Shown here piece after piece: positions 26,961 through 35,521 of a DNA stretch of 64,000 bases. A program made the translations under genes and the position numbers. The stretch comes from Amphibacillus sp052055485 (GTDB lineage Bacteria; Bacillota; Bacilli; Bacillales; Amphibacillaceae): NCBI RefSeq assembly GCF_052055485.1, contig NZ_CP197171.1, forward strand, positions 2,170,001 to 2,234,000, written 5' to 3'. The notes beneath the pieces are model-generated. The model was not told where the DNA came from, did no database searches, and worked only from the letters and a program-made list of their open reading frames with translations. How positions within the stretch are numbered: position 1 is the stretch's first letter; the number at the start of each line of letters is the position of its first letter.

Positions 26961-27653
26961 ATGCGAATAAAGCACATGCTTGTAATTGGAATGGCCTTAA
27001 CTATGCTATTTGGCTGTGGTACTAATAACAACGAGTCGATGAATGACAGAAACTTGGACAATGTAGAAAATGTCAGAAATCATCCCAATCAAAGAGATGC
27101 CTATGATAATGGTATTAATCAGTATCCTGGTGGCCCAGGTGGGGCTTGGGAGCAGAATCAGCAAGATCCATTCTTTGATGGCAGCCAATTAGATCAAAAT
27201 GGTCGACCTGATCAAACAGCTAGAAATCGTAACAATCGCCAAATGCGTCAACAAGAAGATGGAAGGCAAGAAGAGGGTCAAAGACGTTCTAATCGACAAG
27301 ATAATTATCGTGTTGCCGATCGAATTGCTGAAGATGTGAGTTCAGAAGTTGATGAAATTGACCGTGCTTATGTTTTAACAATGGGCAATAATGCATATGT
27401 TGCTTGTCATTTAGAAGATGATGATACTAGTGACCGAAATAATGAGTTGTCAGACAAAGTCGAACAAAAAGTTACCGAAGCAGTTAAAGATTCTGATAAT
27501 CAAATTGACAATGTTTATGTATCCTCAAATCCAGACTTTGTTGATCTAACTTCAAATTATATGCAAGATATAGATGATGGCGAACCGATTGAGGGATTCT
27601 TTGACCAATTTACGGAAATGATTGAACGAATTTTCCCGACACGTGATCGATAA
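26961..27653 (+). CDS. YhcN/YlaJ-family sporulation lipoprotein
   Basis: A 230-residue lipoprotein with lipobox MLFGC (Cys19). Residues 20-115 are Asn/Gln/Asp-rich low complexity; the conserved domain at about 117-200 has the YhcN/YlaJ pattern (ADRIAEDVSSEVDEIDRAYV, NNAYVACHLED, VEQKVTEAVK, VYVSSNPDFVD). Relatives are expressed in the forespore and found in the spore envelope. AGGAGGG precedes the start. A terminator follows. Confidence 0.87.
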   Translation: MRIKHMLVIGMALTMLFGCGTNNNESMNDRNLDNVENVRNHPNQRDAYDNGINQYPGGPGGAWEQNQQDPFFDGSQLDQNGRPDQTARNRNNRQMRQQEDGRQEEGQRRSNRQDNYRVADRIAEDVSSEVDEIDRAYVLTMGNNAYVACHLEDDDTSDRNNELSDKVEQKVTEAVKDSDNQIDNVYVSSNPDFVDLTSNYMQDIDDGEPIEGFFDQFTEMIERIFPTRDR

Positions 27654-27703
27654 TTGAGAGTATCACTTAGTAAATATTATTGTCACTTAAAATGAATAAA
27701 TAG

Positions 27704-27742
27704 TACAGTGGGCAATAAGTGTTTTGCTCACTGTTTTTTTTG
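27704..27742 (+). terminator. Terminator after the YhcN-like gene
   Basis: ACAGTGGGCAA and TTTTGCTCACTGT form a stem followed by eight Ts. The gap beyond (27743-28110) shows no clear gene. Confidence 0.8.
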
Positions 27743-28110
27743 CTGGGATAGAAGAAATCCGATTCATACTTGTTATTCCAGAAATATCTTACACTTTCTT
27801 TGGGCTTGTCCTCAACCTTATTGCTTGACAGAAGATAGGTTGACATTGACCACAAAGGTTGAACTTAATTGGACTTCCTTTATAGTGATTTCTACACAAA
27901 TATCTGATTCTTCTCAATAATTGATCGTTTTATCCTCAGCCTTTATCAACAAATCTCAATAAAATTTAAAAAAATTTAAAGATAACATAGAAAGGAGCTT
28001 TATTTTATTGTAAAATGAACCTATAAAATTCCTGAATAACTATAATTGAGTGAATTAATTATACCTTATTTTAGGTAATTTTATAATGCTATTTAGGAAG
28101 GGGAGTGTAA

Positions 28111-28675
28111 ATGTTCTTATTGAAACTAGGTTGCCAACATGAAGGCGAATATACCATTAAACGAAAGGATCGGACAGAGCAGCCATAAGGCGACGAAAGA
28201 AGCTAATTTGCTTGGACGCTTATTTTTCCTCTGTCAATGCCAATTGATGCCCCGTCTATACCTATTGTAGATGTAGGTAATTGGGTAAAGATTGGTACAT
28301 TAATCGCTGAAAAACAAGATATGACTTCTGTTAATAGCCACTCTTCTATTTGAGGAGAAGTGGTTGAGAACACAAAAACATCCCACGGTAAGAGGAGAAG
28401 AACCGTGTATTATCATTAAAATGATGACAAAGATGAATGTAATACCCCACTGTTTGCTGATGACGATGAGCTTAACCCACAAAAGAAGCTCGAGATTATC
28501 GCCAAAGCAGGAATTGTTGGAATGAGAAGCGCTGCATTTCCAACAAATATTAAATTAACATCCCATAAAGAAAATCAATACGATTATTATTAATGGTTCT
28601 GAATGTGAGCCATATGCTACTGCCAATCACTGTTTAGTGATAGAGAATGCAAGAGACTTCCTTAAAGATATTTGA
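28111..28675 (+). pseudogene. rnfC: Decayed rnfC (electron-transport complex subunit C)
   Basis: A ribosome binding site (GGAAGGGGAG) and ATG at 28111 start a broken frame. Across several frames and stops it preserves the RnfC N half in order: PLSMPIDAPSIPIVDVGNWV, KIGTLIAEKQ, LEIIAKAGIVGMRSAAFPT and INGSECEPYATANHCLVIEN. Intact RnfC has GMGGAAFPT where this has GMRSAAFPT, in the NADH/FMN-binding region. In-frame stops occur at about 28187 and 28351, with frameshifts between, and the C-terminal ferredoxin-like part is gone. It lies 265 bp upstream of an intact flavin oxidoreductase. Confidence 0.85.
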
Positions 28676-28939
28676 ATGATGATGGAGGTGTAGGTTTTGC
28701 TATTTTATGCATGACATATTTGTTCCAATTCTAGATAATCCTTTATCCCTAAGAATATATGGACATAAAAAAATTGATTTAATTATTATAATAATCAGAT
28801 AGTTTTTGACACAAAACATGATTTGTTGAATGTTTTTATCAATATATTCTGTAGTTATAGATCATATTATGTTAAAATTTACTTTGATCACAATTTCACA
28901 TAGAATTGTGATCAAAAATAAAATAAGAGGGAGACAAAT

Positions 28940-30286
28940 ATGAGAAATAAAAAATTTTGGTCTGATTGGTTATTTCCAATCATTTCATTAGTTTCTTTTG
29001 CAACATTACTTGGTGCAATGTTAATGTCTATGGATTCAATTGATGTAAGTACGTTAATATCATTTTCAACAGGTTTATTAGCCTATACGATGATGTTAAC
29101 AGTAACATTTATTGGGTCACGTCCTAGATTTCTAGAGAAGCATTTTGGAATGCCTGAAATGTATGAAGTACACGCAGTTATGTCTGTCATATTGTCATTT
29201 TTAATCGTGATACATGTCATTATTCAATGGAATGGATTTCAATGGGTAACAGACATGACCATTGTATCACAAACGGGTTGGGGTGGTGTTGTTGCCTTAA
29301 TTATTGTTATGTTTTCTGGTATTTTTTCTTTATCAGGTATATATGTAGACAAAAGTAAAACATTTAGTAAGTTCAAAGAAAAATTAAATCGTGAAGTTAA
29401 TTTATGGTTACATCGTTTTGCCATTGTAGCCATTGTAGCCGTTTATTTCCACATGTATTTCTTACCTTTCTTAGCTAATAACCTTTTATTTATGATATTA
29501 TTAAACACTTATACAGTTGCTACCTTATTGTATTATGTATTATGGAAATTTAAAATCGTTGCCTCATCTAGGTATAAAGTTTCTAAAATCTATAAAGCAA
29601 CGCCTTCTTTATGGGTAGTCGAGGTTGAACCTGTAAAGGGGAAAATTGACAATTATACCGCTGGAGATTACTTTTTTATTCGTTTCAAAGGGGCAGATAT
29701 CACGCGAGAAGGTCATCCATTTTCAACTTCAAGTGCTATAACAAAACGTTATAGTAACTCAATTGAGTTTATGATTAAAGAGGCTGGGGATTGGACTGAA
29801 TCTTTAGCAAACATTAAGGTCGGAGATATCGCAACTTTAGAAGGTCCATACGGTCATTTCTTACCTGAAGAAGTAGAGCAATCACCTGAAGACAAAGTAC
29901 CTTTTGTGCTATTGGGTGGAGGGATTGGTTTAACACCAAACCTAAGTGTTCTACGCCACGAAGTAGAGAAAAACTCACAACGCGAAATCCACTGTGTATG
30001 GGGTTTGGCTTTTGAAGAAGACATGTTTATGTTAGATGAATTTGAAGAAATAAAAAAACAAAATCCAAACTTCCATCTTCATATTATCTTCTCTAATGAA
30101 GAAGTTGAGGGCTATCCATTTGGTTTCATTACCAATGAGTTTTTAGAAGAAGTTGGGGCAGACAAGTATAAAGATGGTCATTTCTTTGTTTGTGGACCGG
30201 GTCCAATGTTAGATGCATCTAGAAAAGTATTAGCTAATGGACATGTAAGTGATGAACAAATTCATCTAGATGACTTTGGATTCTAA
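28940..30286 (+). CDS. Ferric-reductase-like NAD(P)H:acceptor oxidoreductase (FRD type)
   Basis: A 448-residue membrane flavohaem protein. Six hydrophobic helices fill residues 10-210; VHAVMSVILSFLIVIHVII and LWLHRFAIVAIVAVYFHMYF carry paired His residues suited to bind two b haems across the membrane. Then comes a ferredoxin-reductase half: the FAD motif HPFSTSSA, the NAD(P)-binding GGGIGLTPNLSVLRHE and the closing FVCGPGPMLDASRKV. It should pass electrons from NAD(P)H through FAD and haem to the outer face. The next gene encodes an anchored triple FMN-binding protein, the likely acceptor. The ATG follows AAGAGGGAG. Confidence 0.9.
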   Translation: MRNKKFWSDWLFPIISLVSFATLLGAMLMSMDSIDVSTLISFSTGLLAYTMMLTVTFIGSRPRFLEKHFGMPEMYEVHAVMSVILSFLIVIHVIIQWNGFQWVTDMTIVSQTGWGGVVALIIVMFSGIFSLSGIYVDKSKTFSKFKEKLNREVNLWLHRFAIVAIVAVYFHMYFLPFLANNLLFMILLNTYTVATLLYYVLWKFKIVASSRYKVSKIYKATPSLWVVEVEPVKGKIDNYTAGDYFFIRFKGADITREGHPFSTSSAITKRYSNSIEFMIKEAGDWTESLANIKVGDIATLEGPYGHFLPEEVEQSPEDKVPFVLLGGGIGLTPNLSVLRHEVEKNSQREIHCVWGLAFEEDMFMLDEFEEIKKQNPNFHLHIIFSNEEVEGYPFGFITNEFLEEVGADKYKDGHFFVCGPGPMLDASRKVLANGHVSDEQIHLDDFGF

Positions 30287-30319
30287 TGAATTTAATTTTA
30301 TTCGGAAAGGACTTGAACA

Positions 30320-31333
30320 ATGGGTAAAAAAACACGCTTAACGATTCAAATCTTAGTCGCGTCACTTTTTGTTATGCTACTGACTGTGTTCCTGTTTACA
30401 AATGATATTATTATCTCAGAACCGGATGATGATTCAACTGCTGAAGACGTTGATGCAGGGGATCTTGAAGATGGTATTTATAGAGGTGCTGCGGAAGGAT
30501 TTAATGGACCGGTTGAAGTAGAAGTAACCGTTGAAAATGAAGAGATTGCCTCAGTGACCATTCTTGATCATAGTGAAACAGAAGACATATCGGATTCTGC
30601 CTTTGATAAAGTTCCTGATGCGATTGTAGAAAATAATTCTACAGCTGTAGATGTTGCCTCTGGTGCAACCATAACGTCAGAAGCGATTATGGCAGCTGTT
30701 AATAATGCACTAGGCAGTAGTAGTGCAAGTGGAACTGAATCAGAAGATAATGAAACTGATCCAGACGTAGCTTACGAGGATGGGACGTATACGGGTTCGG
30801 CGGATGGTTTTAACGAACCAATTGAAGTAGAAGTAACGGTTGAAAATGGTGAGATTGCTTCAGTGACCATTCTTGATCATAGTGAAACAGAAGATATATC
30901 AGATCCCGCCTTTGATGAAGTTCCTGATGCGATTGTAGAAAGTAATTCTCCAGACGTGGATATTGCTTCTGGTGCGACAGTAACGTCAGAAGCAATTATG
31001 GCAGCTGTTAGTAACGCATTAGACAGTGGTGACGGTGATGATATCGAAAATACTGATCCAGACGTAGCTTACGAGGATGGTACCTATACTGCTTCTGCGG
31101 AAGGTTATAATGGTTCGGTTGAAGTAGAAGTAACCGTTGAAAATAGTGAGATTGCCTCAGTGACCATTCTTGATCATAGTGAAACTGAAGGCATATCAGA
31201 CCCTGCTTTTGACGAGGTTCCTGATTCTATAGTAGAAAATAATTCAACAGATGTAGATATTGCTTCCGGTGCAAGCGTAACGTCAGAAGCGATTATGGCA
31301 GCTGTTGAAGCAGCTTTAGAAGACGCAGTATAA
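30320..31333 (+). CDS. Membrane-anchored protein with three FMN-binding domains
   Basis: A 337-residue protein with one N-terminal membrane anchor (about 8-26), an acidic spacer and three near-identical FMN_bind repeats starting near residues 51, 154 and 253. Each has EVEVTVEN, IASVTILDHSETE and a C-terminal SGA motif: SGAT in repeats 1 and 2 (Thr117, Thr220) but SGAS in repeat 3 (Ser319). ApbE attaches FMN to this threonine in known members, so two or three flavins form an outside electron wire. It is 33 bp after the oxidoreductase gene in one operon. High nucleotide identity between repeats implies recent duplication. Confidence 0.9.
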   Translation: MGKKTRLTIQILVASLFVMLLTVFLFTNDIIISEPDDDSTAEDVDAGDLEDGIYRGAAEGFNGPVEVEVTVENEEIASVTILDHSETEDISDSAFDKVPDAIVENNSTAVDVASGATITSEAIMAAVNNALGSSSASGTESEDNETDPDVAYEDGTYTGSADGFNEPIEVEVTVENGEIASVTILDHSETEDISDPAFDEVPDAIVESNSPDVDIASGATVTSEAIMAAVSNALDSGDGDDIENTDPDVAYEDGTYTASAEGYNGSVEVEVTVENSEIASVTILDHSETEGISDPAFDEVPDSIVENNSTDVDIASGASVTSEAIMAAVEAALEDAV

Positions 31334-31344
31334 TAATAGTTTTA

Positions 31345-31386
31345 TGGTGTTAGTGAGTTCTTTTGAACGAGCTAGCACCTTCTTTG
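31345..31386 (+). terminator. Terminator of the flavin redox operon
   Basis: GGTGTTAGTGAGTTC pairs with GAACGAGCTAGCACC across TTTT, followed by TTCTTT. Confidence 0.75.
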
Positions 31387-31769
31387 TATGTTAAGAGAGA
31401 TAGAACTTCAACTCATAAGTTATTTAATAAAGCAGAAACTTTAGCGTCCTAAATATAAGCATAGAATTAATGCTTTTGAAGGTATCTCGACTAAACTCGT
31501 TTACATCCTATGGGAACATTGAAGGCAGTGCAACTATGTGCTAATGAGTGATGGCGAGTTTTTCTGCTATATCGTTAGTAAATTTCTTTACGATTATGTT
31601 GATAAAAACCAAAATATAAGTGCTGATCATCTCTAACTTTCAGTTTTCTTTAACCCTATGTTGAGTTTTCAACAAGTAAATATTCCTGTTCTTATAAAGA
31701 TTGAAAATTGGCATCCATAACGTGATGTGATATCGTATAGATATGAAAAACAAGAGGTAGGAGTGATTA
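31387..31769. other. Non-coding gap before luxS
   Basis: No gene, mosaic repeat or recognisable riboswitch is visible; I looked for an S-box (SAM) leader ahead of luxS and did not find its landmarks. Confidence 0.5.
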
Positions 31770-32237
31770 ATGATGAAAAAAATGAATGTTGAAAGTTTTA
31801 ACCTAGATCATACGAAAGTTGTTGCACCATATGTCAGACTTGTTGGAGTCACAACGGGGAAACAAGGTGACCAAGTTTATAAATATGATTTGCGTTTTTG
31901 TCAACCTAACCAAGAGCATATGGACATGCCAGGCTTACATTCGTTAGAACATTTAATGGCTGAAAATATTCGTAATCATTTAAATAGTGTATTAGATATT
32001 GGTCCGATGGGTTGTCAGACAGGCTTCTATTTAAGTATTTTTAACAATGATTCTTTTGATGAAATTATTGACGCACTTGAGAAAACATTAAATGATGTTT
32101 TGAATGCAACAGAGGTTCCTGCTTGCAATGAAGTGCAATGTGGTTGGGCAGCTAGTCATAGCTTAGAGGGAGCACAGGATATTGCCAGAACTATGCTGGC
32201 TAAGAAGGCAAGCTGGCCAAATGTCTTTTCTGAATAA
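31770..32237 (+). CDS. luxS: S-ribosylhomocysteine lyase
   Basis: A 155-residue LuxS enzyme that splits S-ribosylhomocysteine to homocysteine and the AI-2 precursor in the activated methyl cycle. The metal ligands are His57 and His61 in HSLEHLMAE and the Cys in EVQCGW; the catalytic Cys is in GPMGCQTGFY. Length is normal. GAGGTAGGAGTG supports the start (two adjacent ATGs). No mtn or methionine genes adjoin it; the M20 peptidase gene follows after 33 bp. Confidence 0.96.
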   Translation: MMKKMNVESFNLDHTKVVAPYVRLVGVTTGKQGDQVYKYDLRFCQPNQEHMDMPGLHSLEHLMAENIRNHLNSVLDIGPMGCQTGFYLSIFNNDSFDEIIDALEKTLNDVLNATEVPACNEVQCGWAASHSLEGAQDIARTMLAKKASWPNVFSE

Positions 32238-32270
32238 ATAAGATATTTTTTGTAAAGGGATGTGAACGTT

Positions 32271-33632
32271 TTGACAGAAGCAGTATTAAAATATTTAGTG
32301 GATCATCGAGAAGAACAATTAGAAGCATTAAATGATTTTTTGAGAATTCCGAGTGTCAGTACAGATTCAGCGTTTAAGGATAATGTTTGTGAGGCTGCTT
32401 CTTTTGTGTCTGATTACCTGAAAAAAATCGGCTTCGATCGGGTTGAGATTGAGGAGACAAAGGGACATCCACTGGTATATGGTGAATGGCTGGGAGCAGG
32501 CAATGACGCACCAACAGTGCTTGTCTATGGGCATTATGATGTTCAACCTGCAGATCCATTACCATTATGGGAAAGTGATCCTTTTGAACCTACTGTAAGA
32601 AATGGTCGTCTTTTTGCTCGAGGAGCAAGTGATGATAAGGGTCAGGTCTTTATGTATTTGGCCGTTTTCGAGGCATTTATGAAAACAACAGGGAAACTGC
32701 CGATTAATGTTAAAGTCTGTATTGAAGGTGAAGAGGAAATTGGTAGTGAACATCTATATGATCTTTTACAAACGAAGAAGGCTCAGTTTGCTGCTGATTT
32801 TGCGATGATTTCTGATTCTGGTATGGTGACAGAAGAACAACCGACGATTTTATATGGTCTCAAGGGATTTACTGGCTTGGAATTCACGATTCATGGTCCT
32901 GCTAATGATCTCCATTCAGGTATTTATGGTGGAGCTATACGTAATCCATTGATGGCTATGGCTCAAGTGTTAGCTTCAATGAAGGATGAACATGAAGTGG
33001 TTTTAGTTGATGGTTTCTATGATGATGTTGAGCCGTTAACCGATGAAGAACGACAACTGATAACTACAGCACCTAGTGAAGATTATATAAAAACAACAGG
33101 TGTTTCTGAGACGGTTTCTGAAGCAGGTTATACAGCCGTTGAACATACAATGGGGCGCCCGACTCTTGAAGTGAATGGAATGTTTGGGGGTTACCAAGGA
33201 GAAGGAACAAAAACAATTATTCCTGCGTCAGCGACAGCTAAGTTAACTTGTCGCCTAGTCCCTGGTCAGGATCCTGAAAAAGTTCAAGACGGCTTGGTTA
33301 CCCATATTGAGGAAAATCTCCCAGCTGGGGTAACAGTAGAAATCGAACGTGAACCTCTATCAGCCAAAGCCTATAAAGTAGATCCAAATCATCCATTGAT
33401 TGAAAAAGCGGCTACAAGTTATAGTAAAGCATTTAATCATCCGTCTGTTTTTGTCCGTATGGGTGGATCCATTCCAGTTGTTGAATGGATTGATGATATT
33501 TTTAATATACCCATCGTTTTATTAGGATTTGGTACACCAGATGACCGATTACACTCACCAAATGAAAGCTTTCTTTTAGCTAATTTTGATCGTGGTCTCG
33601 CCACGTTAGTTGATTATTTTAATTCCATTTAA
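32271..33632 (+). CDS. M20-family dipeptidase
   Basis: A 453-residue zinc peptidase of the M20 family (ArgE/DapE/carnosinase type) that removes amino acids from small peptides in the cytosol. Landmarks: VLVYGHYDVQP (first zinc ligand), GRLFARGASDDKGQV (bridging Asp), IEGEEEIGS (catalytic Glu) and PDDRLHSPNE (last His). LHSGIYGG belongs to the dimerisation domain. The TTG at 32271 is best placed relative to AAAGGGA; GTG 32262 is too close. Confidence 0.92.
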   Translation: MTEAVLKYLVDHREEQLEALNDFLRIPSVSTDSAFKDNVCEAASFVSDYLKKIGFDRVEIEETKGHPLVYGEWLGAGNDAPTVLVYGHYDVQPADPLPLWESDPFEPTVRNGRLFARGASDDKGQVFMYLAVFEAFMKTTGKLPINVKVCIEGEEEIGSEHLYDLLQTKKAQFAADFAMISDSGMVTEEQPTILYGLKGFTGLEFTIHGPANDLHSGIYGGAIRNPLMAMAQVLASMKDEHEVVLVDGFYDDVEPLTDEERQLITTAPSEDYIKTTGVSETVSEAGYTAVEHTMGRPTLEVNGMFGGYQGEGTKTIIPASATAKLTCRLVPGQDPEKVQDGLVTHIEENLPAGVTVEIEREPLSAKAYKVDPNHPLIEKAATSYSKAFNHPSVFVRMGGSIPVVEWIDDIFNIPIVLLGFGTPDDRLHSPNESFLLANFDRGLATLVDYFNSI

Positions 33633-33789
33633 ATTTAGCGGACGAGCATTCACGCATTTTCGATTGTGTGATGCTCGTCTTTTCTAGGGTTTCAATATTT
33701 TGATCGAAATATATATCAATTGACTATATACGTTCTGGGGTATAAAATAAAGATAATTCATTTTTTACGATTGAGAGGTTTTCTGAGAT

Positions 33790-34155
33790 ATGTGGGTTGT
33801 CTCCCTACTTTTATTAGTTCTGATTATATATATGTTTTATATCCGTTATGTTCCAATTAAGGGTGTCAGATGTGTCAGCAGACATAATCTAATGGATAAA
33901 CAGGTAAAAATTGATCTTCGTGATTACAATGATTCTGCAAAAGAAAGGATTGATCAGGCAACTCCATTACCAATTGCTTATATCAAGCGTCATCATCATG
34001 AACTACCGAAACAAGAACTTTATGTGATTGCAGGAAATGTTGTTGAAAAAAATCTTGGAATTCGGTTATTGCAGCGTTATGGTCATAAGGTGGCTGGTTA
34101 TACGATGATCAATGAAAAATGTTGTTGTAAAAAACGCTTAAGTAAATTCGCTTAA
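33790..34155 (+). CDS. Membrane-anchored rhodanese-like protein lacking the usual cysteine
   Basis: A 121-residue protein with one N-terminal membrane helix (about 3-18) and a compact domain reading like a rhodanese fold: VKIDLRDYND, then LPIAYIKRHHHELPKQELYVI and a loop AGNVVEKNLGIRLLQRYGHK. In active rhodaneses the loop starts with Cys; here that position is Ala/Gly. A KCCCKKR cluster (Cys111-113) occurs near the C terminus instead. It lies 43 bp upstream of a CstR-type persulfide sensor, so a role in sulfur handling is a reasonable inference. Confidence 0.65.
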   Translation: MWVVSLLLLVLIIYMFYIRYVPIKGVRCVSRHNLMDKQVKIDLRDYNDSAKERIDQATPLPIAYIKRHHHELPKQELYVIAGNVVEKNLGIRLLQRYGHKVAGYTMINEKCCCKKRLSKFA

Positions 34156-34198
34156 TTAAAAAATAGACGATAGATTGGATAAAAAAAGGAGAATGATC

Positions 34199-34462
34199 AT
34201 GGAATATAATCCTCAGATGAAGAATCGTGTGAAACGGATAGAAGGGCAAATGAGGGGTATTCTTCGAATGATGGAAGAAGAGAAAGATTGTAAAGATGTG
34301 ATTACACAAATGTCTGCTGTTAGAACAGCGATTGATCGGACAATGGGGCTTATTGTTAGCTCCAATCTAGTTGGCTGTGTTCTTGAAGCTGAAAAACTGG
34401 AAAAATCTGATCAAAAAGATTTTATCGAAGAAGCAGTCGATTTACTAGTGAAAAGCCGATGA
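34199..34462 (+). CDS. cstR: CsoR/RcnR-family regulator, CstR type
   Basis: An 87-residue all-helical DUF156 repressor. It has Cys31 and Cys60, while the position of the copper-binding His of CsoR (four residues before the second Cys) is Asn56 (SSNLVGC). That Cys-Asn-Cys pattern marks CstR, which senses persulfides by cross-linking the two cysteines and derepresses sulfide-oxidation genes. The ATG follows AAAAAGGAG. The upstream rhodanese-like gene fits a sulfur regulon. A copper-sensing role is unlikely without the His. Confidence 0.82.
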   Translation: MEYNPQMKNRVKRIEGQMRGILRMMEEEKDCKDVITQMSAVRTAIDRTMGLIVSSNLVGCVLEAEKLEKSDQKDFIEEAVDLLVKSR

Positions 34463-34489
34463 GCTGTTCCCGCTTAGTGACATGAAGGA

Positions 34490-34518
34490 AAACGCCAATT
34501 CAAATCAGGCGTTTTTTT
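34490..34518 (+). terminator. Terminator after cstR
   Basis: AACGCC and GGCGTT with an 11-nt loop, followed by seven Ts. Confidence 0.75.
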
Positions 34519-34911
34519 GTGCAACAAAGGGAAGTGGATTAAAGCAAATGAAATCGAACAAATTCAGTTAAAGATAAGTAATTATGAGTTTTTCTAATAC
34601 AATTGGAAAACATAAGCTGTGATAGGTAAATAGCATACCTGATTTTTCATCATCTAGCTTTAGTGATCAGTCAAACTTTCCTATTCAACTTGTTCAATAG
34701 AGAAGAGAGGCTGTTATCAATCAGACATCGTAAGCAGGAAACCTACTATATATATTCAAGGTTTTAGATGAACAGTGAGTTGCTTTCTAAATCGGTAGAT
34801 TGTATTAAAACAAGAGTGACTTAACTCTAGGGAGAAAAGCCCTTTAATGTCACTCTATGTATTGAAGTTAAAATTCATTTTTTTATTTGACATCACATAA
34901 CCTAATTGTTA

Positions 34912-35297
34912 GTTACTCAACTTTATTTCGTTCCGAAAAGCAATGGATTTGCTTTCCACAGGGATTAAGGGCTACAGGACGTAGATCATGCAGGTGTTGG
35001 GACTGCGATTACTCGTCCCATCAAAAGCTCTGCCACAAGGGTGGCGAACTTAACCTGCTTTCAGCTAACTTGAGTCGCAAAGAACGCTTCTCAATTGGAT
35101 CTTCAGCCCATCCTCGAAAATAAAAGGCAATTTTCTTCGTGCGATGTTTCGCTGACGATGCTTTCCTTGTCCTGTGGGAGTAGCGTGAACTTGAGCTCCA
35201 CTTTGACAAGTGGTTTTGACTTGGTAAAGTTAGCTCAAGCCACACCCACGGAAAGCGGAGCATATCTCCCCTGCGGGTTAATAACGATAGCTTTATA
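34912..35297 (+). repeat. Mosaic intergenic repeat, divergent copy
   Basis: The copy has GGGACTGCGATTACTCGTCCCATC and AAAGCTCTGCCAC (as at 37378), a TTCCGAAAAGCA block (as near 50092), and TCCTGTGGGAGTAGCGTGAA plus CCACACCCACGGAAAGCGGA, an intergenic motif I recall from other Bacillaceae. The upstream part of the gap (34519-34911) shows only a loose AGAGTGAC/GTCACTCT hairpin near 34800-34855. Reading frames here are not genes. Confidence 0.55.
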
Positions 35298-35457
35298 ATA
35301 AAGGGATGATTCATCAAAATATCTATTTACAATGTCAATACATGGACTTAATCGTTAGTCCACCCTTCAGTCATCTTAGTTGAACCTTAATATTTTGATG
35401 CGAAAGTTGAGTTAGTTAATGTATTAGCCAGAAAAGATAAAATGGACTGACTACAAT

Positions 35458-35485
35458 TCACAGATTGTAATCAATCAGATATAAT
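35458..35485 (+). promoter_or_regulatory. Putative promoter with Zur-like palindrome
   Basis: A TTCACA / TATAAT promoter with a 16-bp spacer (-10 at 35480-35485). The spacer contains GATTGTAATCAATC, an inverted repeat (GATTG-TAAT-CAATC) that is loosely similar to Bacillus Zur boxes. Its position would let a repressor block polymerase at the zinc lipoprotein gene. Confidence 0.4.
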
Positions 35486-35521
35486 TCAAAAAGTAAAGAT
35501 TAAAAAGGGGAGTTTACATAT

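Noticed and set aside
27708..27920. 70-residue frame after the YhcN-like gene
   Set aside because: It begins within a terminator stem and has no binding site.
31387..31769. Possible SAM (S-box) riboswitch before luxS
   Set aside because: The conserved S-box landmarks are not found in this gap.
34175..34198. Longer N terminus for the CstR-type regulator
   Set aside because: The upstream start would place the clear AAAAAGGAG binding site inside the gene, and Cys31/Cys60 numbering matches CstR only with ATG 34199.
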